This document shows positions 8,225 through 16,775 of a stretch of 64,000 nucleotides of DNA, one piece after another (the first letter of the stretch is position 1; every line of letters starts with the position of its first letter). A model generated the notes under the pieces. That model was not told the origin of the DNA. It searched no databases and saw only the letters and a program-made list of their open reading frames with translations. The position numbers and the translations under genes were made by a program. Source of the DNA: Arcticibacter sp045629565 (GTDB taxonomy: Bacteria; Bacteroidota; Bacteroidia; Sphingobacteriales; Sphingobacteriaceae); contig NZ_JAZQRL010000129.1 in NCBI RefSeq assembly GCF_045629565.1, positions 4,906-68,905 of the forward strand. Reading direction: 5' to 3'.

Positions 8225-8413
8225 ATGTCATATCGAGATTATAGATGCTCCAAGTGTAACACCCCTTTTCATTACCAAAGTCCAAGACCCTGGGTTCTAA
8301 AAAACCTTTTGCCTTTTCTGCCGATCCGGAGCTATTTTTGTCCAAAGTGCGTCAAGAACAGGCTGGTATGGATCGGAGATAACAAGAAGGCCGATGGGAA
8401 CGCGACAAAATAG
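8225..8413 (+). CDS. Small zinc-ribbon protein
   Basis: 62 residues with two CxxC knuckles: Cys8/Cys11 and Cys39/Cys42, separated by a basic, aromatic loop. This is the layout of a small zinc ribbon. Role unknown; such proteins may bind nucleic acid or act as adaptors. Its stop codon ends at 8413 and the convergent DUF4249 gene's stop begins at 8414, so the two coding regions touch with no gap and any terminator must lie inside coding sequence. Confidence 0.75.
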   Translation: MSYRDYRCSKCNTPFHYQSPRPWVLKNLLPFLPIRSYFCPKCVKNRLVWIGDNKKADGNATK

Positions 8414-9244
8414 TCAGGGAACGTATCGCTCCACCGACCTTACTGTAGAAGCTCCAAAGAAGCCGGTTACATTTTCACTTGAGGGATTTACCTTTCGGAT
8501 ATTAGAGCGTGCGTTCGGAAGCGGACTTGCAAAAAGGCCGCTGTTGTTAAGCTGTTCGCGGATATCTGCTAAAATATTGTAGTTCGCTTCGGTCAGTGAC
8601 CAGGCTTCTACCTGAATATGATCACCGGAGAGAAACGGGCTGTCGATTTCGAGTTGGTAGTTGCCAATTCGGTTGCCATCGACGTATTTGTCGCGGAACA
8701 GGTTTATTTCAGTTGCTTTGTTAAGAAATTTCCCGTTCCGGAAAATTTTATACTGTGTAAAATCACCAATGCCCTCAAGCTCTTGTCCGCTTATGAAGGG
8801 ATAGTACCCTTCATCCGGGAATAGCAGCTGCTTTGTTTTGTACTTGAACTCGAGCGTGTCGGGCTCCATACTCAGTCTGGGCATTACCGAACTTGCTTCG
8901 TAGGCATTCCCCTCAAATGCCACTGAAAGGGTGTAGGTGCGCCCCTCCCTCCCGCGTATTCTGCTTATCTCATAGACCCCTTTTTCCATTTCTTTTAGCG
9001 TCTCGCTGTTACCTGCATTATCCTTAAGTGTTATGAGTGCATTGCTGACGACCGAGGGGGCTGCGCCAGCGATAACGGGACTGGTATAGTAGACCTTTAC
9101 CGTATGAGACTCTCTCTTGCTGGTCAGCCAGCCCTCGATAACCAAAACAGGTTGTTGCTCCCTGATGTCGATTTCGAGGACCTTTTCACAAGAGGCGATT
9201 GTGCCCGTTAGTAGAAGAAGTAAGAGTATGCGTGTTATTCTCAT
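8414..9244 (-). CDS. DUF4249 lipoprotein
   Basis: 276 residues with a lipoprotein signal: hydrophobic stretch then TIASC with Cys19. The body fits the DUF4249 family (EKVLEIDIREQQPVLVIEGWLT opening, beta-rich N-terminal domain with SNALITLKDNAG). In Bacteroidota this family is encoded directly after TonB-dependent receptors, as here (2-bp gap to the receptor's stop), and is thought to be a surface or periplasmic partner of that receptor. The substrate is unknown. Confidence 0.9.
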   Translation of the reverse strand: MRITRILLLLLLTGTIASCEKVLEIDIREQQPVLVIEGWLTSKRESHTVKVYYTSPVIAGAAPSVVSNALITLKDNAGNSETLKEMEKGVYEISRIRGREGRTYTLSVAFEGNAYEASSVMPRLSMEPDTLEFKYKTKQLLFPDEGYYPFISGQELEGIGDFTQYKIFRNGKFLNKATEINLFRDKYVDGNRIGNYQLEIDSPFLSGDHIQVEAWSLTEANYNILADIREQLNNSGLFASPLPNARSNIRKVNPSSENVTGFFGASTVRSVERYVP

Positions 9245-9246
9245 TG

Positions 9247-11595
9247 TCAGAATTTAAAGTTCCATGTTACAGAGGGCACAATCATTCCCAGCATAGAGTA
9301 TTGTACTGCCTCAAGGTTTAAAGGATTGTTCTCCTTCTGGCGCAGATACATTGAAAATGCATTCCTGCGGTTAAGAGCGTTGAAGGCCGATAGAACCCAT
9401 TCACTGCTCATTTTTTTTCCTGGTTTTATCTTGTTCCTGAACGTTGCTGACAAATCAAGACGATGATATGAGGGAATACGGTAATTATTTCGGGCATTCC
9501 CCGGATTATAAAGTACGGTGTAGCCACTAAACTCATAACGGGAGGAGGGCAAGGTTGCCGGCGTTCCGCTGGCAGCACTGTAGGTTGCAGACAAGAGGAT
9601 TCGAGAACTTAAACGATACATAGCGACGGCTGCCAAGGCATGCGTTTTATCGTATTTTGCAGGATAGTACCGGTTGCTGTTGATTCCATCTATTTTGCGC
9701 TCCGTTCTGCTTAGCGTATAGCTGATCCAGCCGGTTAAGTCCCCCGAGGTTTTCTCCATTTGAAGCTCCGTCCCATAGGCCCTGCCTTTACCAACGAGTA
9801 TGTCTCCGGGGAGATGCTCATTAAGCAAGGTTTCGGCACCGTCGACGAAATCGAGCTGGTTACTGAGTTTTCGATAATATGCTTCTGCTGTGAATTTATA
9901 GGGTGCGCTAAAAGGACTATTGGAAAACCCTATGGAAAACTGTGTTGCACGTTCGGGTTTAATGTTATATGAACTCGGTGTCCACATATCTAGCGGACTA
10001 GTGGAGAGGCTGTTGGATATGAGGTGCAGATTCTGCACAGTCCGGGTATAAGAGGCCTTCCATGTTGAAGATTCACCTGTTCTGAGTCGGATAGATAGTC
10101 GTGGCTGCAGGCTGTGATACCATTTTATAGTCGTGCCATCATCATATTGCCGTTGATTAACCGGATATCTTCGGGAGCCCTTCTCCCCTTCATAATCGTA
10201 AATAACGGTGGAATCGGTAGCGATACTTTGAAAGCCTGTATAGCGTGCGCCGTATTCGATGCTGAGGCGGTCTGCAGGTTTAAGCTCATGGTTCCAGAAG
10301 AGGCTGTAATCCGCGGAGCGTTGCCCATGCAATCGTACAGGTTGAAAGATAGAGGCGGGACCTTCGGGCATTGCTGACCCCGGACTGAATATATGCAAGG
10401 CAGTTTCCGCACCGAAGTTCACTGTGTTTCCCGGGGCGGCATACCAATAGTAAACGTTCTTAGCAGTATAGTCCCGTATCGATGCCTTCCAGAGGAAGCT
10501 GGACGTGGGTTCACTCATCGATCCAAGGCTATACCGATAGTCGGAAAATATCAGGCTTAGGTTGGAAAACAACTTGTTATTGAATACATGGTTCCAGCGC
10601 AGGGTTCCGGTTCCTGTACCCCATTGGAGCAAAAAATCTTCGGCAGACTGAATTTTATCTTTCCCGAGATATCCTGATATAAAGATCCGGTTTTTTTCGC
10701 CTATGGGAAAGTTGATCTTGGTGTTGAGGTCGTAAAAGTAAATAGAATTGTCTTTTATGTCGGCATTAGAGGACTGGCGGGTAATGACGTCCGTGTATGA
10801 CCTTCTGGCACTGATCAGGACAGCACTTTTATTCTTTTTTAGCGGACCTTCGAGGGTGAGGCGGCTGGCGATCAGGCCAATGCCCCCTGTTGCCTGCCAT
10901 TGTTGGTTATTGCCGTCCCTTAAGCGGGTATCAAGTACCGAAGAGAGGCGTCCTCCGTATCTTGCAGGCATTTCTGATTTGTACAAAACGGCATCCATTA
11001 CTGCGTCGGGATTTGCAACGGAGAACAAGTTAAACAAATGAGAGGTAAAGTACAATGGAGCTTCATCCAGGAGTACCAGATTTTGGTCTACTCCCCCTCC
11101 TCTGACGTTAAAGCCAGAGGCTCCGTCGCCAATGGTAGTAACACCTGGCAAAAGCTGAAATGACTTGATCAGGTCTGCTTCTCCCAGGAAAGACGGCAGC
11201 AGTTTCACAGCGCCCATACTGAGTGACTTCGCCGTCTTGTCTGAAGCGGTATGGCCAGAGACGTTAATAACCACCTCGGAAATCATGTTGGATTGCATGG
11301 ATAAGCTGACGTTGATTACGGTATCTTGAGCTGACTGAAGGCTAAGCTCAAGCGGGACGTACCCCAGGCAGGAATACTTCAGGCTTTTCGTATGAGGGGG
11401 AACTGATATGGAATAGTAACCGTAAGTGTTGGCGGCAATCGTTGTTGAGGCACTGCTGACGAGAGCTCCGCCCAGCGTTTCGCCATTAGAAGCATCGATT
11501 AAGAAGCCACTGACTGTTATCATCTTTTGAGCGCGTGCCGGGTGAAGAAGAAATGACGTTACAATCAGTAAGAAAATAAACCGACAAAAGGTCAT
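9247..11595 (-). CDS. TonB-dependent receptor with CarboxypepD_reg-like domain
   Basis: 782 residues: signal peptide (1-22, ending ARA-Q), CarboxypepD_reg-like domain (about 27-110), plug domain (about 125-230, with GASGFNVRGGGVDQNLVLLDEAPLY), then a 22-strand barrel ending in an aromatic terminal strand (VTWNFKF). It imports a substrate across the outer membrane using TonB energy. It is operonic with the DUF4249 lipoprotein. There is no SusD homologue, so it is not a classical polysaccharide utilisation pair; the receptor class with DUF4249 lacks a well-defined substrate. Confidence 0.93.
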   Translation of the reverse strand: MTFCRFIFLLIVTSFLLHPARAQKMITVSGFLIDASNGETLGGALVSSASTTIAANTYGYYSISVPPHTKSLKYSCLGYVPLELSLQSAQDTVINVSLSMQSNMISEVVINVSGHTASDKTAKSLSMGAVKLLPSFLGEADLIKSFQLLPGVTTIGDGASGFNVRGGGVDQNLVLLDEAPLYFTSHLFNLFSVANPDAVMDAVLYKSEMPARYGGRLSSVLDTRLRDGNNQQWQATGGIGLIASRLTLEGPLKKNKSAVLISARRSYTDVITRQSSNADIKDNSIYFYDLNTKINFPIGEKNRIFISGYLGKDKIQSAEDFLLQWGTGTGTLRWNHVFNNKLFSNLSLIFSDYRYSLGSMSEPTSSFLWKASIRDYTAKNVYYWYAAPGNTVNFGAETALHIFSPGSAMPEGPASIFQPVRLHGQRSADYSLFWNHELKPADRLSIEYGARYTGFQSIATDSTVIYDYEGEKGSRRYPVNQRQYDDGTTIKWYHSLQPRLSIRLRTGESSTWKASYTRTVQNLHLISNSLSTSPLDMWTPSSYNIKPERATQFSIGFSNSPFSAPYKFTAEAYYRKLSNQLDFVDGAETLLNEHLPGDILVGKGRAYGTELQMEKTSGDLTGWISYTLSRTERKIDGINSNRYYPAKYDKTHALAAVAMYRLSSRILLSATYSAASGTPATLPSSRYEFSGYTVLYNPGNARNNYRIPSYHRLDLSATFRNKIKPGKKMSSEWVLSAFNALNRRNAFSMYLRQKENNPLNLEAVQYSMLGMIVPSVTWNFKF

Positions 11596-11697
11596 AATAA
11601 CTGGGTACGAGTTTTGATAAAGATAGCATTTCTTGTATTCGAAAGATGTTATCTATTTATTTAACTTTAGCGGTTTCGAATTTATGTAAGTGCTACC

Positions 11698-12150
11698 ATG
11701 CAAGAGATCAAAAAGGTTCTGTACCAGAAGTGTATAGGGTATGCCGATGAGCGGATATCCTCCATTGAAAAGGCGTTACAGGCGTCACATGAGGCCTCGG
11801 TCAACGACACGAAGAGCAGTGCCGGCGATAAGTATGAAACAACGCGCGAGATGATGCAGCAAGAGATATCCCGAAATGCTCAGCAGCTAATGGAAGCGAA
11901 GAAGCTGCGTATGGCGCTTGATAAATTCAGTCCTGAAGCGACTTCAGATATGATCAAGCAAGGCAGTCTTGTGGTTACTTCCGGTGGTGATTTCTATATC
12001 AGTATCAGTGCAGGGCAAGTGATGGCGGTGGGAAGGTCTGTATATGCCATATCTGCACATTCGCCGATCGGGCGCCTGATGATGGGGCGTAAGGCCGGGG
12101 ACTCTATAGAAATGAACAAGAAGATCTTTAGTATACTACAAGTTTACTAA
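11698..12150 (+). CDS. GreA/GreB-like family protein
   Basis: 150 residues. An N-terminal helical pair (residues about 1-80, with KSSAGDKYETTREMMQQEISRNAQQL) and a C-terminal beta domain (about 85-150, GSLVVTSGGDFYISISAGQ..., SPIGRLMMGRKAGDSIE). SPIGRLMMGRKAGD matches the signature of the GreA/GreB C-terminal domain (SPLGxALLGxxxGD), which binds RNA polymerase. Homologues in Bacteroidota are often misnamed 3-oxoacyl-ACP synthase. The helical part is shorter than the Gre coiled coil, so transcript cleavage stimulation is not assured. Confidence 0.75.
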   Translation: MQEIKKVLYQKCIGYADERISSIEKALQASHEASVNDTKSSAGDKYETTREMMQQEISRNAQQLMEAKKLRMALDKFSPEATSDMIKQGSLVVTSGGDFYISISAGQVMAVGRSVYAISAHSPIGRLMMGRKAGDSIEMNKKIFSILQVY

Positions 12151-12157
12151 CCTGGCG

Positions 12158-12853
12158 CTATCGCACTCGTTTAGCGTCTATTGCCTCCACCCAGCGCTTC
12201 CGGTTGCACCTTTTACAACGACATTCGTCTGCGGCGGGATGCTTTTCGACGTTTCCGCAGAAGGAGCAGGCGTAAATCCCGGCTTTGGAGATCCTGAATA
12301 CCGCCTTTTCGAATAGCTCCGGAAGGATTGGTAACCCATAGCGTACCTTTTCATCAGGATAAAAATAGACACTGATATTTCCTGAGGTTTCAATGATTGC
12401 TGTCTCCACTTGTCCGAGATGAGAAATGCTGTATTGCCTGAGTTCAGAGAAGAATTCATCATAAGCGAGACCTTCTTTGCTGAAATTGTCTATAGAAAAC
12501 TCACCATCGCGAATGAGGTAGGTCGCTTTTCCTTCGACGAGCGTATCGAAGTCACTGCTTTTGGCAGTGAGGTATGTTGTAAGTCTGTAAGAGGCAACGA
12601 TGATCGTGAAGATCACCACCGGTATAAGCATTCCTACCTCCCTATAGAACATCGGGTCGCCGGCGGCGGATCCAAGGCTTATGATGACAACCAGTTCAAA
12701 GACTGAAAGCTGGCCGACTCCCCGTTTTCCGAGCAGGCGTAGGCCTACCAATATGATGACGTACATGGCGAGGGTACGAGCCGCAATTTCAACCAGAAAT
12801 ACCCAGTCTTCTTCACCCATTAACAGCTTCGTCCAGTCTATTTTCAGCAGCAT
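12158..12853 (-). CDS. DUF421 (YetF-like) membrane protein with C-terminal cysteine cluster
   Basis: 231 residues. Three N-terminal transmembrane helices (about 20-90; MYVIILVGLRLLGKRGVGQLSVFELVVIISLGSAAGDPM is the family signature region) followed by the small cytoplasmic YetF alpha/beta domain (about 100-185, LVEGKATYLIRDG). Unusually, a tail from about 190 carries Cys196, Cys199, Cys211, Cys213 and Cys216, arranged as a zinc-ribbon-like cluster followed by basic residues. Function of DUF421 is unknown in detail. The start codon lies in one arm of an 18-bp inverted repeat. Confidence 0.88.
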   Translation of the reverse strand: MLLKIDWTKLLMGEEDWVFLVEIAARTLAMYVIILVGLRLLGKRGVGQLSVFELVVIISLGSAAGDPMFYREVGMLIPVVIFTIIVASYRLTTYLTAKSSDFDTLVEGKATYLIRDGEFSIDNFSKEGLAYDEFFSELRQYSISHLGQVETAIIETSGNISVYFYPDEKVRYGLPILPELFEKAVFRISKAGIYACSFCGNVEKHPAADECRCKRCNRKRWVEAIDAKRVR

Positions 12854-12924
12854 TTCTTTTCAGATAATATTTATACCTTTAGAAACAAAAGCACAGGTAT
12901 TTGTTTGAAATGCTGCTGAAAATA
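12839..12924. repeat. 18-bp inverted repeat covering two divergent start codons
   Basis: tattttcagcagcatttc at 12839-12856 is the exact reverse complement of 12907-12924, with a 50-bp spacer. Each arm contains an ATG CTG CTG AAA ATA start: one begins the DUF421 gene (minus), the other the 24-codon frame at 12910 (plus). The arms differ immediately outside the match. Confidence 0.9.
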
Positions 12925-12984
12925 CTACTTACCATAGCGGGCGTACTTCTTCTGATCTGGATCAGGAAGAGGTTCAGGTTTTGA
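12910..12984 (+). CDS. Possible 24-residue membrane peptide
   Basis: ATG 12910 to TGA 12984, 24 residues: one hydrophobic helix (MLLKILLTIAGVLLLIWI) followed by RKRFRF. The first five codons are identical to those of the divergent DUF421 gene because both lie in the inverted repeat. It is a plausible single-pass membrane peptide, but it could equally be a fortuitous frame. No upstream ribosome binding site stands out. Confidence 0.3.
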   Translation: MLLKILLTIAGVLLLIWIRKRFRF

Positions 12985-12996
12985 AGACGAAAGCGC

Positions 12997-13578
12997 TTAC
13001 TCCTGAAGCGCTTTTGAAATAAGAGAGGATCCTTCAGGACTGTACGGTAATTGCAGCGCGGCGGCATGTCCGTCTTTACTCATCTTTTTCCATGTTTTCC
13101 GTAATACGTTGATCATCTTTTCTTCACTTAACTTTCGGATGAGATCGTCATATTGGAATTCAAGGAAAACCAGGCAAAGGGCATCTTCGATAACCTGAAC
13201 GTCAGCATCCAGTTTCAGTCGCTGCTTTTGAATGATCTGTTGAACCCGCTCTACTTCTTCGGGCGTATAGCCAACCTGAGTTAAGATCGCTCCTGCTTTA
13301 GCTGCGTGGAATTTGCCAAGATCACTTCTCCATTTAAGGTATCCGGTCCTTCCTTCTGGATAGTCGCTGCGGGGACTCTCCCACCTACCAATATGCTGGC
13401 TTCTTGATGCGAGGAGCAGGTATTCATTTGCATCAGGCTGAATCTTCTTCACCCAGTTATAGAGTTCGATCGCGTAAAAATATTCTGCCGGAAAGGTTTG
13501 CCCTTTCCATACGACCTGATCAGGACTTTGCTTATTGTATTGGTCAAAAAGCTCGAAAGCTTGTTGCAATTTGCTCAT
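12997..13578 (-). CDS. DUF4202 family protein
   Basis: 193 residues matching DUF4202 in length and in its core pattern: FELFDQYNKQSP near the N-terminus, ASRSQHIGRWESPRSDYPEGRTGYLKWR (about 58-85), and FHA soon after. The His, Arg and second His-Ala pattern is reminiscent of HD-type metal phosphohydrolases, but the family has no proven activity. It is monocistronic here: 72 bp separate its start from the next gene's stop. Confidence 0.85.
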   Translation of the reverse strand: MSKLQQAFELFDQYNKQSPDQVVWKGQTFPAEYFYAIELYNWVKKIQPDANEYLLLASRSQHIGRWESPRSDYPEGRTGYLKWRSDLGKFHAAKAGAILTQVGYTPEEVERVQQIIQKQRLKLDADVQVIEDALCLVFLEFQYDDLIRKLSEEKMINVLRKTWKKMSKDGHAAALQLPYSPEGSSLISKALQE

Positions 13579-13650
13579 AAGGTTTTTTTGAAATTACTTA
13601 TTCTTTCTTCGCGAAGATACCCAAGTCATGAATAAAACAAAATAAGGATT

Positions 13651-14850
13651 CTAGAAATCGCCGGGCTCGTATTGGTAGACTACCTGATAAGGCAGATTTT
13701 TCAGCTTTTGAGCAAGTTGACCGATCTGGAGATTTTCTTTCTGGGGAGTTGGCTCGCATATGCTGTATGCCTTGCCTTGGTAGATGATAGGTTTCCCGAT
13801 TACTTTGTCAAAACGGACTGCCATGGTTATGTGTGTAGGATAAAGTACAGCGATCATGGGGAGATTGTAAATCTCTTTCACCAGGTAAAAAAACAGTGCA
13901 GCGCGGTCGTCGCAATCGCTGTATTTAGCGAACAGCGTTTCTTCGGCCGAAAGCCTCTTCTCCTTACCGAAATTTTCTTCATCATCTTCATAAAGGAAAG
14001 CGTAACGGGTAAAGCGCATCAAATAGTCAACACCTTTTTTTTGGCTCATGCCGTCGATATTCTGTTTCAGCAAGGGAATAAGAGAACCATACGTTTCTTT
14101 ACTTAAAGGGATGTTGAAGTAAGATTCGAAGTCTACTCCCGGATAGTTTGCGAATATGGTTTCTATTTCGGGATTCAACTTCACCGCAAAATGATAGGTT
14201 TTCTGCTTGTATTTAAATTCCAGTTTTTTAACCTTATACTGCTCGGGCCTGAAGTCGGGGAGCCTTGTAATCTTGTAAGAGAATGAGCGCGTTGCTTCAG
14301 GAATGGAAATCCGCACCGGTAAAGGAGGATTCGTATGAAGATCAGCTTTTGGATAATCGTGTATGTTCAGGCACATGTACTTCCTGTCATCTACCATAAA
14401 GAAAGGTATGTCAGCGATATCTTCGTCATTGTAGACGTAGAAGATGATCTTATCGCCTGCTATCGCCAGTCGGGCGTCATATCCTGACTTGCTTAATAAA
14501 AACCATTTGTATAGCGTGTAACGAGTATAGTTCTCGGCTTTGGGACTGATTTGTTGAGCGACTCTTCTGATGAGTTGGTAATAGAGCCAGTCGTTCAATT
14601 GGTAACGTAGGCGGTATGCGAGCATCGAGTCCACCATGGGCTCATATTTACTTGCGTTAAGTGAAGTAAAAAACGCCCTGATGGAAGACGGCTCAAGCGC
14701 AGGTGGAGACGGGATATGAACGGACTGGTCTACTTCCAGATTATAAGTGCTCTCGTAAAATTCAAAACAGTATTGCCCACTCCCGCTTTGTGCGAGAGTG
14801 TGGCTGATGCAGCCAATAAACATAGAAATATACAATACTACTCTGAACAT
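13651..14850 (-). CDS. Secreted transglutaminase-like protein
   Basis: 399 residues with a signal peptide (1-20, ending HTLA-Q). The N-terminal two thirds are not recognised. Residues about 300-365 carry a transglutaminase-like catalytic region: KYSDCDDRAALFFYLVKEIY gives the candidate nucleophile Cys in DCDDR, and YPTHITMAVRF gives the His about 30 residues later. This matches the papain-like transglutaminase fold used by bacterial proteases and crosslinkers. Probably periplasmic. Substrate unknown and no operon partners. Confidence 0.78.
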   Translation of the reverse strand: MFRVVLYISMFIGCISHTLAQSGSGQYCFEFYESTYNLEVDQSVHIPSPPALEPSSIRAFFTSLNASKYEPMVDSMLAYRLRYQLNDWLYYQLIRRVAQQISPKAENYTRYTLYKWFLLSKSGYDARLAIAGDKIIFYVYNDEDIADIPFFMVDDRKYMCLNIHDYPKADLHTNPPLPVRISIPEATRSFSYKITRLPDFRPEQYKVKKLEFKYKQKTYHFAVKLNPEIETIFANYPGVDFESYFNIPLSKETYGSLIPLLKQNIDGMSQKKGVDYLMRFTRYAFLYEDDEENFGKEKRLSAEETLFAKYSDCDDRAALFFYLVKEIYNLPMIAVLYPTHITMAVRFDKVIGKPIIYQGKAYSICEPTPQKENLQIGQLAQKLKNLPYQVVYQYEPGDF

Positions 14851-14955
14851 GATCGTAACCCTCTTATAAAGTTACGTGTAGCCGAGTAAGAAAGTTTGCA
14901 TATTAACACATTGTTACCTGATCGTTATCATCTAATTAAAGTTTGGCTTCCTGTC

Positions 14956-16587
14956 TTACGGTTTCACGTTCTTCAACGGAACCAGGCTGTTCAGGTAATC
15001 TTCGATATTTGAGTAGCCGCTTTTGTTAATCAGAGCGGCATCAGAAGCATCATTAGGATTAAGCCCTTTGCTTTTCTCATAAGCGTCGGGCATTCCATCA
15101 TTGTCTGAGTCCACATAGGGCTTTCCTTTGTAAACCGGATAGCCGCCGACCTGGCTTACATCCGTAATGATCCCCTTTTTATATGAATCTTCTGGAAGCC
15201 GTCTTTTAATGTATTCCTTTCCAACTCCTGTTTTTCCGTTCTCTGTATACTCTATCTTTCCGGTCTTCACTTGTCTGATGATACGCTCATCAACGGCGTC
15301 ACGCTTCGGGAGTGCAGCACCTACGTTTGTCAGCACATAATGGTAAGCCTCCTGAGCAGAAAGGGTTGACACCGGGCTCATGGGGAGGGGTTTATCCACT
15401 TTGATGCGGGCAAGCTGGTCGCCCGCATCTGGAAGGTTTCCGATCTGCACACCGCCGTCCCAGTTATTTTTTGTTACTTTATCGTTGCCCTCTACAATAT
15501 TTCCATGAACGTATGCCTTTCCGAACTGGTTCCTGTTCGCCTGGTCTCTACCGGATTCAGGCTTCAGAATCCGGTGAGCGATAGGTTCATTAAGGGGGGT
15601 AATGGGTCCCGGCTTGTAGTAGTTATTTATAAAATTGTAAAGGGATTTATTATCGCCTCCGTCGGCACTCCTGTTCCACCAGTTGAAAATAACATTGTTA
15701 ACGAACCCGAAGTCACCATACATGCCGATGGAAGGGTTGCGGCTGATATTATTTGCCCATAGATTGCGCATAAATGTACTGTTAAGTCCACCTATCGTGC
15801 TTCCGAAGGCATGGTTATAGGTATCGAGCGCTTCGGAGAAAATTGAATTTTGAATGGTGACGTTTACGGTGGGCAGTTTTTCCGGCTTTGAGCCATCGCC
15901 TTTATCATAAACGTGTCTGTACATCGACATGTTCTCATCAAGCCCCCAGCTGGCGGACACATGGTCAATTATGATATTGCCGACGCCATTACCTCCAAGG
16001 GCATCATCACGACGGGTTACGTCTGTTCCGCCTCTGCGGAAACGCATATATCTGATCACGACATCGTGTGTGTTGATCCAGAGCGATTCGCCTGCAATGC
16101 AGACCCCGTCGCCGGGAGCGGACTGACCTGCAATGGTTATGTAAGGAGCACGAATAATTACCGGACTTTCAAGGTTGATGATTCCCGCCACATTGAATAC
16201 GATGATACGGGCGCCCCCCTGCTCGCAAGCTTCACGTAAAGTGCCCGGCCCCCTATCTGCAAGCGAAGTCACCACATAAACTTTTCCTCCCCTGCCTCCG
16301 AAGCTGTAAGCTCCGCCACCTTCCGCACCTGGAAACGCTGGAATAGATGCCTGCGGCAAATCAGCGGGTTTAGACGCCCATGGGATGAATGGTTTTCCTT
16401 GTTTATTGTCCCGTTCTACGACCGGAAGAGCCTTTTTCCATGCTTCGTCGGATAGCCTTTCATACTCTTTCATTACTGAGTCGGCATGTGCTTCCATATG
16501 TTTCGGTATGACAGGGTACTGCGCTGACACTTGTGCCGCATACCCGGTTGCTGCTGTGAGGAGCAAAATGTTCCAGACTTTCTTCAT
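14956..16587 (-). CDS. Pectate lyase, polysaccharide lyase family 1 type
   Basis: 543 residues with a signal peptide (1-22, ending VSA-Q). From about residue 80 a right-handed parallel beta-helix begins (IPAFPGAEGGGAYSFGGRGGKVYVVTSLADRGPGTLREA), with the PL1-like calcium-site region RRDDALGG and IIIDHVSASWGLDENMSMY. Near the C-terminus DSDNDGMPDAYEKSKGLNPND is a calcium-binding thrombospondin-type-3-like repeat often found in Bacteroidota lyases. It should cleave polygalacturonate by beta-elimination outside the cytoplasm. No SusCD pair is adjacent. Confidence 0.9.
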   Translation of the reverse strand: MKKVWNILLLTAATGYAAQVSAQYPVIPKHMEAHADSVMKEYERLSDEAWKKALPVVERDNKQGKPFIPWASKPADLPQASIPAFPGAEGGGAYSFGGRGGKVYVVTSLADRGPGTLREACEQGGARIIVFNVAGIINLESPVIIRAPYITIAGQSAPGDGVCIAGESLWINTHDVVIRYMRFRRGGTDVTRRDDALGGNGVGNIIIDHVSASWGLDENMSMYRHVYDKGDGSKPEKLPTVNVTIQNSIFSEALDTYNHAFGSTIGGLNSTFMRNLWANNISRNPSIGMYGDFGFVNNVIFNWWNRSADGGDNKSLYNFINNYYKPGPITPLNEPIAHRILKPESGRDQANRNQFGKAYVHGNIVEGNDKVTKNNWDGGVQIGNLPDAGDQLARIKVDKPLPMSPVSTLSAQEAYHYVLTNVGAALPKRDAVDERIIRQVKTGKIEYTENGKTGVGKEYIKRRLPEDSYKKGIITDVSQVGGYPVYKGKPYVDSDNDGMPDAYEKSKGLNPNDASDAALINKSGYSNIEDYLNSLVPLKNVKP

Positions 16588-16667
16588 TAATCTAAGCGTT
16601 GGTTATCTCTCAAAGATATGTGCCGGGAAAGTTAATCGATAATACGATTTTGGCGGAGTTTTGTAGC

Positions 16668-16763
16668 ATGTTATCATTTATTATGCTGATGGCGGCTGCG
16701 GCAGTTATTCTGGTTTTTACTTACTCCAAACAAAAGGCAGGGATCTGGTATTTTATTCTCTAA
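16668..16763 (+). CDS. Possible 31-residue single-pass membrane protein
   Basis: ATG 16668 to TAA 16763, starting MLSFIMLMAAAAVILVFTYS and ending KQKAGIWYFIL. One clear membrane helix with a short basic tail. It lies 12 bp before the DUF72 gene on the same strand, so the two could be cotranscribed. No family recognised. Confidence 0.4.
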   Translation: MLSFIMLMAAAAVILVFTYSKQKAGIWYFIL

Positions 16764-16775
16764 AACATACGCTTT

